NCBI RefSeq assembly: GCF_037203765.1
Contig: NZ_JBBCAS010000002.1
Span: 1 to 64,000, forward strand
Reading direction: 5' to 3'
DNA from: Sediminicola sp037203765
GTDB lineage: Bacteria; Bacteroidota; Bacteroidia; Flavobacteriales; Flavobacteriaceae
DNA: 64,000 nucleotides
Numbering within the stretch: position 1 is the stretch's first letter; each line of letters opens with the position of its first letter. Both the position numbers and the translations under genes were made by a program. Below, piece after piece: positions 41,911 through 51,545 of this stretch. A model generated the notes under the pieces. The model was not told the DNA's origin and did no database searches. It was given only the letters and a program-made list of their open reading frames with translations.

Positions 41911-42213
41911 ATGGATATAAATAATAGTTTTTATGATAGGCTTCGTATTTATAAGGCTCAGAATAAAGTAGGCTACAAAGACATGGGTGAGGTATTAGAT
42001 ATGACAGATGCCACAATAAGAATGGCTCTTAAAAGGGAGTCTCTAAGTGAGCTTCAAAAAAACAGACTACAAGAAGTCTTTAACTTAAAACCTTCATACA
42101 ATAATTCATCTACTCTATCTCAATTTACTCCATTAGAGATAGTTGAATATATTTATGAGAACGAAGAGGAGTTTTTAAAGTTAGCAACCTTTCAAAGATT
42201 GCTCAAAAAATAA
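41911..42213 (+). CDS. Helix-turn-helix (XRE-like) regulator
   Basis: The 100-residue protein opens with FYDRLRIYKAQNKVGYKDMGEVLDMTDATIRMALKRESL in two adjoining parts, a Cro/C1-type helix-turn-helix with recognition helix around residues 28-40. The C-terminal 40 residues are acidic and helical. I use ATG 41911, because the frame upstream to 41785 has no support and would include the promoter. It is likely the regulator of the island's right-hand part, with the 61-residue gene behind it; a palindrome lies between them. Confidence 0.7.
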   Translation: MDINNSFYDRLRIYKAQNKVGYKDMGEVLDMTDATIRMALKRESLSELQKNRLQEVFNLKPSYNNSSTLSQFTPLEIVEYIYENEEEFLKLATFQRLLKK

Positions 42214-42240
42214 CCCCTGCTTAATTGTTAGTTTTTTTTT

Positions 42241-42271
42241 AATTGAGTATATTATCTTTATACTCCCAATT
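42241..42271 (+). promoter_or_regulatory. Palindrome between HTH regulator and small gene
   Basis: GAGTATA-TTATCTT-TATACTC is a perfect 7-bp inverted repeat, extended by AATT/AATT flanks, directly upstream of the ATG at 42280. It could be an operator of the neighbouring HTH protein or a hairpin in the leader. Confidence 0.45.
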
Positions 42272-42279
42272 ATAATAAT

Positions 42280-42465
42280 ATGTCCAGAGATGATATTGAA
42301 ACTACATTGAGAGTGCTCGATGAGTTTAAGAATATTACTGCTAAATCCATGAGCAAAACAAATAGTAAAGTATTAAAGGGTAGGTGTGAGGAAATGCTGT
42401 TGAGTACACTTACTATCCAAGAATGGCTATACCATTGTAGGAGTAAAAAGCTTAATATAAAGTAA
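42280..42465 (+). CDS. Small unknown protein
   Basis: A 61-residue helical, basic protein (MSRDDIETTLRVLDEFKNIT start) with no recognised motif. It follows the HTH gene on the same strand at 66 bp and has a palindrome at its start. The following 42466-42756 has no gene; it is the probable right edge of the island, but no copy of a left-end sequence was found there. Confidence 0.45.
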   Translation: MSRDDIETTLRVLDEFKNITAKSMSKTNSKVLKGRCEEMLLSTLTIQEWLYHCRSKKLNIK

Positions 42466-42756
42466 GATTGGAGTTTGATTCAATATATAAAAAAAAGACA
42501 TTGAGATAGTTACATGTGTAATTCTTTAACATGCACATTAATACATATAGGGGAAGCTATCCAATACCGTAGCCTAGATAGGGAAGGTTGGCTAGGGTAG
42601 TTTATGTATTGAAAATGTATTAGTTAATAATTCCTACCGAACTACATGATAAAGGCAAAGAGTTGCTAATTAATGTTATTTTTAAACGAATGGAATAGGA
42701 ATGATACCATATAAGTTCTAACCACTGGGTATCTTTATTCCAAATAATAGAAACCG

Positions 42757-43959
42757 TTATTTTTCAATGGTAAATATAAACCTGGCTCCCATTGCAGGCT
42801 CTGATATTACTTTTATTGTACCACCGGAATTTGTAATAACTTTCTTTACAGTTGCTAAACCTATTCCGTTACCTTTATCTCCAAACCTGTCTTTATTTTC
42901 TAGGACTTTAAAAATATCAAAAATCTTTTCTTGGTATTCCAATGCTATACCAAGACCATTATCTTGAACATGAAATTCATAATGAGTTGTTGATTCTGAA
43001 ACCCCAATTTCAATTTCTACATGTTCTTTGTCATTATATTTGATCGCGTTGGCAATAAGATTTATTAGAACTTGTTCCAGTGCGGTTCTATTCACGATAA
43101 TATCTATCAGTGAGGTTTTTAATGTGAGGGTCAAATTATTCTCGTAAACAAAAAGTCCGGTCATATCATTTATCAAACTGTTGATATTTACCAAGGATTT
43201 ACTTTCTTTTAGCACATTTTCGCTTCTACTGTATTCCAATAATCCGTCGATAAGCGATTTTAAGTTATCACACGATTTTGCAATCATGCTTAGCATTTCC
43301 TTACTTTCATCATCCAACTTAGAGCCGTTGTTTTCAGAAATTAATTGAGACAACATATTAATTCCATTTAGAGGAGATTTAAGATCATGAGCAGCGATAA
43401 AAGCAAATTGCTCTAGTTCTAAATTTTTTTCTTTTAAAGATTCTAAGGATTTTTCTAAGGTGATTTTTGTTTTTCTTAGATTTAAAATATTCATGACCTG
43501 ACTTCCTAAGGCCCTTAAAGACTTTACCTGACTTTGACTTAATAATTTTGGTTTGTGATCCATTACGCACAATGTACCTAGTGGAAGACCATTGTCACTG
43601 ATTAAAGGAATACCTGCATAAAATGTCAAATTCGTATCACCCGTAACTAAAGGATTATCATGAAAACGCTCATCTTTTCTGGCATCTTGAACTATGAACA
43701 CATTTTCTTGATCATTTATAGCATGGGCACAAAAGGAAATTTCTCTTGGTGTTTCCGTAAGGTTAACACCAAAACTAGATTTGAACCATTGACGCTCATC
43801 ATCAATTAAGCTAATTAAAGAAATTTCAGTACCACAAATAGATGCTGCGATAGCCGTAATATTATCATAATCAGTTTCGGACAGAGTGTCCAGTATAGCA
43901 TACGATTTTAATTCCTTTAATCTTTCTTTTTCTTTCTCATGTACTTTTGGCTCTAGCAT
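42757..43959 (-). CDS. GAF-domain sensor histidine kinase
   Basis: The 400-residue protein has an N-terminal GAF domain (residues about 25-165, including FCAHAINDQENVFIVQDA and YAGIPLISDNGLPLGTLCV). The HisKA domain has His191 in AFIAAHDLKSPLNGI. An ATPase domain has the N box LINLIANAIKYND, the G1 box HVQDNGLGIA and the G2 box GNGIGLATVKKV. There is no membrane segment, so it is a cytoplasmic sensor. No response regulator gene is adjacent. It marks the return to core-type sequence after the island, although its slightly AT-rich composition leaves open whether it is part of the island. Confidence 0.92.
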   Translation of the reverse strand: MLEPKVHEKEKERLKELKSYAILDTLSETDYDNITAIAASICGTEISLISLIDDERQWFKSSFGVNLTETPREISFCAHAINDQENVFIVQDARKDERFHDNPLVTGDTNLTFYAGIPLISDNGLPLGTLCVMDHKPKLLSQSQVKSLRALGSQVMNILNLRKTKITLEKSLESLKEKNLELEQFAFIAAHDLKSPLNGINMLSQLISENNGSKLDDESKEMLSMIAKSCDNLKSLIDGLLEYSRSENVLKESKSLVNINSLINDMTGLFVYENNLTLTLKTSLIDIIVNRTALEQVLINLIANAIKYNDKEHVEIEIGVSESTTHYEFHVQDNGLGIALEYQEKIFDIFKVLENKDRFGDKGNGIGLATVKKVITNSGGTIKVISEPAMGARFIFTIEK

Positions 43960-44203
43960 GTTCCTATTTTTAAAAATGCTTAACGCATAAATTTATAGAA
44001 TGTTGTATCGAACATACATGGTTTAATTTTTAAAAATAAATTCGAAAAGGAAGATAATTGTAGAATTTATTTTGTGGTCATTTTAATATAAAGCACTTTA
44101 AAAACATGCACACCTAGAAATAGGCTAAGTTCTATTTATCAGAGAATAACATCTATTTTTTAATAGACAATTGTATATTTAAGGACTATTAAATAATCAC
44201 CTT

Positions 44204-47068
44204 ATGACAACAACAATGAAAATGAAATCAGTTTTTTTGGCTTTTTTCAGCATGACATTGGTCTTTACTTCCTGTAAGACCGAGAAAAAAGTGGAAGAAA
44301 CGGCCAATCTCTCCATCGATTTTGAAAAGTATGAATTGGCCAATGGTTTGGATGTGATACTCCACCAGGACAAAAGTGATCCCATTGTTTCCCTAGCCAT
44401 TCAATATGGGGTAGGTTCCAACAGGGAGAAAACCGGACGTACTGGATTTGCACATTTGTTTGAGCATATGCTGTTCCAGGAATCGGAGAATGTGGGGCAG
44501 GACCAATTCTTTAAAAAAATACAGGATGCCGGTGGAACCTTGAATGGGGGCACCTGGAAAGATGGTACCGTATATTATGAAGTTGTACCCAAGAATGCCA
44601 TGGAAATGATCATGTGGTTGGAAAGTGATAGAATGGGATATTTGATAAATACGGTAACAGAATCGGCATTCAACAACCAACAAGAGGTGGTACAGAATGA
44701 AAAGAGACAACGGGTGGACAATAATCCTTATGGACATACCAGTTGGGTGGTCGATAAAAACTTATACCCAGAGGGCCATCCCTACAATTGGCAGGTCATA
44801 GGGGAGTTGGTAGATCTTCAAAATGCCACCGTTGATGATGTAAAGGAATTCTACGATAGATTTTATGGTCCCAACAATGCGACTTTGGTGCTTTCGGGAG
44901 ATTTTGAAACGAACGAGGCCAAAGCGATGATCGAAAAGTATTTTGGAGAGATCAAACGACGTCAGGAAGTTGTTCCCATGGAACCTCAGCCAGTTACTTT
45001 GACCGAGACCAAACGTTTGTATCATGAGGACAATTTTGCCAAGACCCCTCAATTGACCATGGTTTGGCCAACTCCACAACAGTATACCGAAGATGCCTAT
45101 GCCCTTGATTTTTTGGGGGAGATTCTTGCCAATGGAAAAAAGGCACCCCTGTATAAGGTTTTGGTCAAGGAAAAAGATCTGACTTCCAGGACTACGGCCT
45201 ATAACAATGCCCAGGAACTGGCCGGGGAATTCCAAATTATTATTACAGCAAATGATGACAAAAGTTTGAAAGATGTGGAAGCCGGAATTTATGAGGCATT
45301 CGCACTCTTCGAAAAAGAGGGTGTTTCAGAGCGGGATATCGAGAGGATCAAAGCCGGACTGGAGACCCAGTTTTACAACGGTATCAGCAGTATTTTGGGA
45401 AAAGGTTTTCAATTGGCACAATACAATGTTTTTGCCGGAGATCCTGGCTTCATTGAACAGGATATCGAAAACATTAAAAAAGTATCCAAGGAGGATGTAT
45501 TGCGCGTGTACAATACCTATATCAAGGACAAACCTTATGTAATGACCAGCTTTGTCCCCAAAGGAAAAATGGAACTGGTAGCGGACAATTCCCAAAAAGC
45601 TTCCGTGGTAGAGGAAGAGATCAAAGAAAATGTAACCAAGGTGGTAGAGGAAAGCAAAGAAGAAATTGTGAAGACCCCTTCCAAGTTCGACCGTTCTGTA
45701 GAACCCAAACAAGGGACAGCCCCCGCATTGTCCATCCCAACAACATGGACAGCAGAGTTAGACAATGGTATTGATGTATATGGTATTGAACAGGATGAGA
45801 TTCCTACCGTTAACTTTAGTTTGGTTATTGAAGGAGGACATTTGATGGACGATAAGGACAAGAACGGGGTGGCCAATTTAATGACAGATATTATGATGGA
45901 GGGGACCGCTACCAAGACGCCGGAGCAATTGGAAGAGGAAATTGAGTTGCTGGGCGCTTCCATCTATATGTACACCACCAAAGAAGCCATTGTAATTCGC
46001 GGAAATACATTGACCCGTAATTTTGATAAAACCATGAAACTCATGGAAGAAATTCTATTGGAACCGCGCTGGGATCAGGAAGAATTCAAGAGAATTAAAA
46101 CAAAGACCATCAATGGAATAAAAAGGGACGAGGCCAACCCCAATGCGGTTGCTGATAAGGTTTACGATAAACTTTTATATGGAGAAAATCATATTTTCAG
46201 CTATCCGTTAAGCGGTACCGAAGCTTCCATAGAAGCAATTACTATAGACGATTTGAAGGCGTTCTACTCCAAAAACTTTTCTCCATCAATAAGCAAATTC
46301 AATGTCGTTGGAAAAATTGACCAGGATAAGGTCTTGGAGAACCTTAGAGGGTTGGAGCAGAAATGGGCAGCCAAGGAGGTAAGTATCCCAGAATACCCTG
46401 TTCCCAGTAAGCGCGAAAAAGCTTCCCTATATTTTGTGGATATTCCCAATGCCAAGCAATCTGTGATCAATATTGGATATATAGCCTTGCCCAGAACCGA
46501 TAAGGATTATTATCCTGCCGAGGTCATGAATTACAAATTAGGGGGCTCTTTTTCCGGAAATGTAAATATGATCCTCCGTGAAGAAAAGGGTTATACCTAT
46601 GGTGCGAGGTCAGGGTTTAATGGGGGCAAGGTCCCGGGAACTTTTACGGCATCCTCCAGTGTAAGGACCAATACCACCGGGGAATCGGTACAGATATTTA
46701 AAGACCAGATTGCAAATTATAAAAATGGTATTTCTTCGGAAGATCTGGAATTTACCAAAAATGCATTGATAAAATCGAACGCCAGACGTTTTGAAACACA
46801 GAACTCCCTATTGGGTATGCTGCAAGAAATGAGCAGTTACGATTTGCCCAAAAATTATATAGAAGGGGAGGAACAAATTGTGAAAGCCATGACATTGGAA
46901 GAGCATAAGGCACTGGCCAATAAATATTTGGATGAGTCCAAAATGGCCTATTTGGTTGTGGGAGATGCCGCTACCCAGTTTGAACAATTCGAAAAAATGG
47001 GATTTGACGAAGTGTTGCTAGTGGACAAGGAAGGAAAGGAATTAAAGCCGATAAAAATTAAAATGTAA
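44204..47068 (+). CDS. M16 family zinc protease with duplicated domains, lipoprotein
   Basis: The 954-residue protein has a lipoprotein signal ending in LVFTSC. The N-terminal M16 half carries the inverted zinc motif HLFEHMLF with the downstream Glu in NNQQEVVQNE, so it is catalytic. The C-terminal half (from residue about 520) has the same fold pattern but lacks the motif (GVANLMTDIMMEG) and ends with the YTYGARSGF substrate-binding Arg/Tyr segment. This double arrangement is like PqqL/pitrilysin. It should degrade peptides in the periplasm or at the outer membrane. A terminator follows. Confidence 0.93.
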   Translation: MTTTMKMKSVFLAFFSMTLVFTSCKTEKKVEETANLSIDFEKYELANGLDVILHQDKSDPIVSLAIQYGVGSNREKTGRTGFAHLFEHMLFQESENVGQDQFFKKIQDAGGTLNGGTWKDGTVYYEVVPKNAMEMIMWLESDRMGYLINTVTESAFNNQQEVVQNEKRQRVDNNPYGHTSWVVDKNLYPEGHPYNWQVIGELVDLQNATVDDVKEFYDRFYGPNNATLVLSGDFETNEAKAMIEKYFGEIKRRQEVVPMEPQPVTLTETKRLYHEDNFAKTPQLTMVWPTPQQYTEDAYALDFLGEILANGKKAPLYKVLVKEKDLTSRTTAYNNAQELAGEFQIIITANDDKSLKDVEAGIYEAFALFEKEGVSERDIERIKAGLETQFYNGISSILGKGFQLAQYNVFAGDPGFIEQDIENIKKVSKEDVLRVYNTYIKDKPYVMTSFVPKGKMELVADNSQKASVVEEEIKENVTKVVEESKEEIVKTPSKFDRSVEPKQGTAPALSIPTTWTAELDNGIDVYGIEQDEIPTVNFSLVIEGGHLMDDKDKNGVANLMTDIMMEGTATKTPEQLEEEIELLGASIYMYTTKEAIVIRGNTLTRNFDKTMKLMEEILLEPRWDQEEFKRIKTKTINGIKRDEANPNAVADKVYDKLLYGENHIFSYPLSGTEASIEAITIDDLKAFYSKNFSPSISKFNVVGKIDQDKVLENLRGLEQKWAAKEVSIPEYPVPSKREKASLYFVDIPNAKQSVINIGYIALPRTDKDYYPAEVMNYKLGGSFSGNVNMILREEKGYTYGARSGFNGGKVPGTFTASSSVRTNTTGESVQIFKDQIANYKNGISSEDLEFTKNALIKSNARRFETQNSLLGMLQEMSSYDLPKNYIEGEEQIVKAMTLEEHKALANKYLDESKMAYLVVGDAATQFEQFEKMGFDEVLLVDKEGKELKPIKIKM

Positions 47069-47091
47069 TATAGTTTTTTAATAAATATCAT

Positions 47092-47118
47092 AAGGCATCC
47101 TATCGGGGTGCCTTTTTT
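47092..47118 (+). terminator. Terminator after the M16 protease gene
   Basis: The stem AGGCATCC-TATC-GGGGTGCCT (with a G-T pair) is followed by T6. Confidence 0.75.
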
Positions 47119-47218
47119 ATTATTGGGTTTTTCATATCGTTGATTGCTTTAAAGCAGGAATGGGATTTGTACGGAGGAGAACCCCAATAGCTCCTTATCA
47201 ATTCAGAATTACGCACTA

Positions 47219-47758
47219 CTACTTTTCTTCCCTTCTTTCTTGTGCAAAAACATCTTTAAAGACGTAGATAGTAATCAAAAACACCCCTAATGTCAGTAGT
47301 GCAAGGGCATAGTCCCATTCTAAAAGCATAAAGAATCCTCCAGAGATAATGGCCATACTCCCCAATACCATGATCAAGTTCCAAATGATAAGACTTGTAT
47401 TTAGCGTTTTGCTTTTATTTTCTTTGGAAAAGTAAGCCGTGCCTTCCAAAACGGCCCAAAGGATCAAGGAAATCACAAGTATGATTTGCGTGTAAAGAGC
47501 GAAAGGCAAATGGTACATCTGGATCAGTCCATTGATAGTCCAGAAAGAAATGAGTATTAATTTATTATAGGCCAGAAAGGTTTTTTGGGGTTTATTCCAA
47601 AATCGTAGTGCATAAAGAACCAATATACTTACAAAGCCCAATGTAAGTAAGGTGGAGGCCAATTGCCAATGTAGTACTTTAAATATAAATCCCACTAGGA
47701 TTACGCACATCGAAATTCTCAAAGGTAGGGTCAGAATTTTTTTATCGATCTCCATCAC
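47219..47758 (-). CDS. Membrane protein with duplicated GldL-like helix pair
   Basis: The 179-residue protein has about six membrane helices. The motif G-x-x-F-K-x-x-H-W-x-x-A with a following LLTLG (GFIFKVLHWQLASTLLTLG) is repeated near the C terminus as GGFFMLLEWDYALALLTLG. The first motif is very similar to the helix pair of GldL, a proton-channel component of the gliding/type IX secretion motor, but the cytoplasmic part of GldL is missing. Function is unknown. It lies 17 bp after the next minus-strand gene. Confidence 0.65.
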   Translation of the reverse strand: MMEIDKKILTLPLRISMCVILVGFIFKVLHWQLASTLLTLGFVSILVLYALRFWNKPQKTFLAYNKLILISFWTINGLIQMYHLPFALYTQIILVISLILWAVLEGTAYFSKENKSKTLNTSLIIWNLIMVLGSMAIISGGFFMLLEWDYALALLTLGVFLITIYVFKDVFAQERREEK

Positions 47759-47775
47759 TATTGGTTTTATTTAAC

Positions 47776-48219
47776 TCATATTGCCTTAATATTGGCCTTT
47801 AGTCCTTCCATTATACCCAAAATGTTGTTCACTGTTTCTTTGAGGTAGTATTTTATAACAACATGTGGTATGCGTATGGTTGTAAATCCATTCTTAAATG
47901 AATGCATGGCCTCTTCCAAATCATTGATGGCCTGCTCATGGGTCATCATACTGTACTCTGTATCTATTTCAATATTGAGTTTTACCCTAGAAATAGCCAC
48001 ATCTACTGATTTTTTCCCATCCCACCATTCCAACATGGGATGTACACCGGCGTTTTTTAGGCCATAATACAACTGTACAGCCTCAACAGGGGTGTTATTT
48101 TTATGGATCAACTTTTGTAGTTGGGCAAAGTGCTTATCACAAAGTTCAACACCTAGGGTGTCCATGGAGTTCTTATGGTCTATATAACTCAGTTCCTTTT
48201 TACATTGTAAACAAGTCAT
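47776..48219 (-). CDS. Zinc-finger plus DUF559-like nuclease-fold protein
   Basis: This 147-residue protein starts with a CLQCKKELSYID segment and CDKH, which could form a Cys3His zinc site. After it comes a region resembling the DUF559/very-short-patch-repair endonuclease fold: KKSVDVAISRVKLNIEIDTEYSMM in two parts, then a helix with NDLEEAMHSFKNGF, then TIRIPHVVI. The family signature Asp and Glu-x-Asp are there. It might be a nuclease or a nuclease-fold binding protein. It is probably co-transcribed with the membrane protein at 47219. No close family name is claimed. Confidence 0.55.
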   Translation of the reverse strand: MTCLQCKKELSYIDHKNSMDTLGVELCDKHFAQLQKLIHKNNTPVEAVQLYYGLKNAGVHPMLEWWDGKKSVDVAISRVKLNIEIDTEYSMMTHEQAINDLEEAMHSFKNGFTTIRIPHVVIKYYLKETVNNILGIMEGLKANIKAI

Positions 48220-48499
48220 TAAAGTAGGTCAATTAAGGTTCGGGAATATTATAACCTTAATTTTTTAAGAATATTATCTAGTATTGTCAAGTTTTAGACG
48301 AAATGCAAACTTTTAGATGAACTGCACTGTTTAAGCCTGTTTCGAATGCTTGGTAAGCAATAAAAACGGACATGGCAGACAGTGAACGGAATAAACATAA
48401 ATTCAAGAGTATCAACAAATAAAAATATGGTTTCCATTATTTGATTTTAGGTTTAGGGGATTATATGTACATTTATTTTTTTTAAAATAGTTCTATCCC

Positions 48500-49606
48500 A
48501 TGAAGTGTAAATTTACGTTTTGTTTAATCCTTTTTACAGTTATTTATAGCTGTAAAGAGCAGCCTAAGTCCATCTCCGAAGTTCAAGAAGTAATAATTGC
48601 CAAGGCACCAGTTTTAACCTTGGCCGAGGCCAATAGCCTTGCAGATCTGCCGTTGAACTGCTTGGCCGTTGAGTACCCTAATAAATTGGGACAAACCTTG
48701 AACGATTCCACGCATTTAAGAGGTCCCAAATCATTACATCCGGCTTTTTATGGTTGTTTCGACTGGCATTCGTCTGTTCATGGCCACTGGTCTTTGGTCT
48801 CCTTGTTAAAGCAATTTCCTGACTTGGGAAAGGCCGGACTGATTCGTGAAAAACTTAAGGAGTCCCTTTCTCAGGAAAATATAGCTCAGGAAATGGCCTA
48901 TTTTGAGATGCCCGGCAATATTTCTTTTGAACGTACCTACGGGTGGGCTTGGATATTGAAACTTTCTGAAGAACTTCACACCTGGGATGATCCCATGGCC
49001 AGAGAATTGGAATTTAACCTGGAGCCCCTAACCCGATTTATTGTGGCTTCCTATGAGTCCTTTCTCCCAAAATTAATTTATCCGATTCGGGTAGGGGAGC
49101 ATGCCAATACCGCCTTTGGACTCTCCTTGGCATGGGATTATGCGGTGGCCGTAAATGACGTATTATTGATGAAATCCATAAAGGACGGGGTAGACCGGTT
49201 TTACACCGAAGACAAGGGCTGCCCAATGGCATGGGAGCCGAGCGGGTTCGATTTTCTATCTCCCTGTTTGGAAGAAATAAACCTGGTACGCAAAGTATAC
49301 GCCAAGGATGCCTTCAAGAAATGGCTGGATACCTTTATGCCCCAGTTGGCAGACCCGAATTTTAAGTTGGAACCAGGGCGGGTATCTGATAGGACCGATG
49401 GTAAACTGGTGCATTTGGACGGACTCAATTTCAGTAGGGCATGGTGTTTATACGGTATTGCACAAACTCTTCCCGAGTATGCCCATTTAAAAAATATTGC
49501 CAATGACCATATCAATTATTCCCTGCCCAATATTGTAGATGATCACTACGAAGGCTCACATTGGTTGGGAACTTTTGCACTATATTCATTAAATAAAACC
49601 AAGTAG
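48500..49606 (+). CDS. DUF2891 family lipoprotein
   Basis: The 368-residue protein has a lipoprotein signal (FTVIYSC) and then an all-helical toroid-like domain. The DUF2891 segment LRGPKSLHPAFYGCFDWHSSVHGHW lies near residue 75 (two adjoining parts). The later WEPSGFDFLSPCLEE and GSHWLGTFALYSL are also family-typical. The biochemical role of DUF2891 is not known; the fold suggests a glycosidase or isomerase relative. It ends 1 bp before the Nramp-like gene, so it may belong to the same transcript as the 5-oxoproline genes. Confidence 0.85.
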   Translation: MKCKFTFCLILFTVIYSCKEQPKSISEVQEVIIAKAPVLTLAEANSLADLPLNCLAVEYPNKLGQTLNDSTHLRGPKSLHPAFYGCFDWHSSVHGHWSLVSLLKQFPDLGKAGLIREKLKESLSQENIAQEMAYFEMPGNISFERTYGWAWILKLSEELHTWDDPMARELEFNLEPLTRFIVASYESFLPKLIYPIRVGEHANTAFGLSLAWDYAVAVNDVLLMKSIKDGVDRFYTEDKGCPMAWEPSGFDFLSPCLEEINLVRKVYAKDAFKKWLDTFMPQLADPNFKLEPGRVSDRTDGKLVHLDGLNFSRAWCLYGIAQTLPEYAHLKNIANDHINYSLPNIVDDHYEGSHWLGTFALYSLNKTK

Positions 49607-49607
49607 G

Positions 49608-50801
49608 ATGTTCAAGAATATTGGTCCAGGGGTATTGGTGGCCGCCGCATTTATTGGGCCTGGTACAGTTACCGCCTGTACTTTGGCAGGGGTACAATTC
49701 GGTTTTTCCCTGTTATGGGCCATGTTGCTTTCTATCATAGCTACTATTGTGCTGCAGGAAATGTCAGCCAGATTGGGCATTATAACCCAAAAAGGGCTTG
49801 CAGACGTTATTAAGGACCAGATCCAGATTCCACTGTTCCGCAATCTGGTCATTGGGATTATTCTTGGGGCCATCGTCATTGGAAATACGGCATACGAAGG
49901 GGGAAATATAGGGGGTGCCACCTTGGGCCTTGAAGCTATTTTTGGCAATGGGTACAATTTTTATTACCCTTTTGTCATAGGGGCCATCGCTTTTGTACTC
50001 CTATATCTGGGAAACTATAAAACCCTGGAAAAAGTTTTGGTCACCCTGGTGATCGTCATGAGCCTTTCTTTTTTATTGACGGCTATCATTACCAAACCAA
50101 ATATACTGGAGGTTCTTAAGGGTATGTTGGTGCCAACCATGCCAGAAAATAGCGTTTTTACCATTATCGCTTTGGTAGGGACAACCGTGGTTCCTTATAA
50201 TTTGTTTTTGCATGCCTCATTGGTGAGTGAAAAATGGAAGCGCAAAGAGGATTTGAAAACAGCGCGAAAAGACACTTATATTTCCATCATTTTGGGAGGG
50301 ATGGTTTCCATGGCAATCATTATCGCGGCAACCACCATACCTGGCGGTGATATTACTTCCGTTTTGGATTTGGCAAAAGGTCTGGAACCATTATATGGCA
50401 ATGGAGCGAGGTATTTTATGGGGATAGGCCTCTTTGCAGCTGGCATTACCTCTGCCATTACAGCTCCATTGGCAGCGGCCTATGTGGTAAACAGCTGTTT
50501 TGGTTGGAATGCAGGCCTCAAAGATCTTAGATTTAAGCTGGTATGGATGACCATTATTGTTTTAGGAGTCCTTTCGTTGACATTTGGAATCAAACCCATA
50601 GAAATTATCCAATTTGCACAGGTGACCAATGGTATCTTATTGCCTGTTATAGCCATTTTCTTGCTATGGGTGGCCAATAAGGTAGCCTTGATGGGTGCCT
50701 TTAAAAATTCTGCTGCACAGAATGTGCTTGCTATTTTTATAATTTTATTGGTCGTAGTATTGGGCATGAAGAGTATTTTAAAGGTGGCGGGGCTATTTTA
50801 G
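49608..50801 (+). CDS. Nramp-like transporter (YcsG-type) of the 5-oxoprolinase operon
   Basis: The 397-residue protein has about 11 membrane helices arranged as in Nramp metal transporters. The metal-binding DPGN motif of helix 1 is replaced by GPGT (AAFIGPGTVTACTLAG), and the helix 6 MPH motif is VPY (GTTVVPYNLFLHASL). It therefore lacks the usual Mn/Fe ligands. It is joined directly to pxpA, like B. subtilis ycsG next to ycsF-kipI-kipA. Transport of a 5-oxoproline-related solute is a plausible inference; transport of divalent metal is less likely. Confidence 0.85.
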   Translation: MFKNIGPGVLVAAAFIGPGTVTACTLAGVQFGFSLLWAMLLSIIATIVLQEMSARLGIITQKGLADVIKDQIQIPLFRNLVIGIILGAIVIGNTAYEGGNIGGATLGLEAIFGNGYNFYYPFVIGAIAFVLLYLGNYKTLEKVLVTLVIVMSLSFLLTAIITKPNILEVLKGMLVPTMPENSVFTIIALVGTTVVPYNLFLHASLVSEKWKRKEDLKTARKDTYISIILGGMVSMAIIIAATTIPGGDITSVLDLAKGLEPLYGNGARYFMGIGLFAAGITSAITAPLAAAYVVNSCFGWNAGLKDLRFKLVWMTIIVLGVLSLTFGIKPIEIIQFAQVTNGILLPVIAIFLLWVANKVALMGAFKNSAAQNVLAIFIILLVVVLGMKSILKVAGLF

Positions 50802-51545
50802 ATGGAAAAAGACTATATAGATATCAATTGTGACGTTGGGGAAGGAGTAGGTAATGAAGAGAGCCTATTTCCTTTTATATCCTCTTGCAATATAGCCTGT
50901 GGTGGACATGCCGGCGATGAGGAGACCATGAAAAGAATTGTGCTGCTGGCCAAAAAGGAAAAGGTGAAAATTGGTGCACATCCGGCTTATCCCGATAAAG
51001 AAAATTTTGGACGCGTATCCTTGGCCATTCCATCCGAGACATTGAAAAGTACCATACTGGAGCAAATATCCAAGTTGATGCTTATTTTGGATGGACAAGG
51101 GTTGGAATTGCACCATATCAAGGCACATGGGGCTTTATATAATGATATTGCCAAGGATGAAACATTGGCATCCATTTTTTTGGATGCGGTGGAGAACTTC
51201 AAGGAAAGCACTTTTATTTTCGTGCCATATAGGTCGGTTTTGGAAAAAGAAGCCCTGAAACGTGGATTTAAAATAATGGTTGAGGCTTTTGGGGACAGAA
51301 ATTATAATAGGGACCTTAGTTTGGCTTCAAGGAGTACCCCGAATGCCCTCATTCAAGAACCAAGGGAGGTCTTGGAGCACATGACCAATATGGTGAAGAA
51401 TAACAAGGTTGTTACTGTGCAGGGTACCACAGAAAATATGGAGGCAGAAACATTCTGTATTCATGGAGATACCCCTACAGCATTGCAAATATTAGTGTAT
51501 CTTTCAAAGGAATTGCCCAACAAACAGATTTACCTAAAAAAGTGA
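50802..51545 (+). CDS. pxpA: 5-oxoprolinase subunit PxpA (LamB/YcsF family)
   Basis: The 247-residue protein opens with the family signature YIDINCDVGEGVGNEE. It continues with SCNIACGGHAGDEETM and KIGAHPAYPDKENFGR, which hold the conserved His and Asp. PxpA is part of the PxpABC enzyme, which cleaves 5-oxo-L-proline to glutamate with ATP. It starts at the end of the transporter gene and overlaps pxpB by 4 bp (GTGA), so the operon is tightly coupled. Confidence 0.93.
   Translation: MEKDYIDINCDVGEGVGNEESLFPFISSCNIACGGHAGDEETMKRIVLLAKKEKVKIGAHPAYPDKENFGRVSLAIPSETLKSTILEQISKLMLILDGQGLELHHIKAHGALYNDIAKDETLASIFLDAVENFKESTFIFVPYRSVLEKEALKRGFKIMVEAFGDRNYNRDLSLASRSTPNALIQEPREVLEHMTNMVKNNKVVTVQGTTENMEAETFCIHGDTPTALQILVYLSKELPNKQIYLKK

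Larger units (their letters stand above)
29893..42756. mobile_element. Accessory genomic island with two recombinases and three complex repeats
   Basis: Between yifB and the histidine kinase the sequence becomes visibly AT-richer and changes gene content. It holds a large serine recombinase, a short tyrosine recombinase and about fifteen small orphan genes, many with defence-type features. Three copies of a 306-385 bp repeat lie at 32531, 35477 and 40475. No phage structural, conjugation or replication genes are present. I could not find matching attachment sequences at both ends, so the limits are set by the flanking core genes and not by att sites. The two recombinases and the repeats share AGA/AGG- and CTA/CTC-rich codon use unlike the flanking core. 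Confidence 0.7.

Noticed and set aside
29893..42756. Matching attL/attR for the serine recombinase
   Set aside because: I compared the spacers 29893-30019, 42466-42756 and 43960-44203 by eye and found no convincing common core, so no attachment site is annotated.
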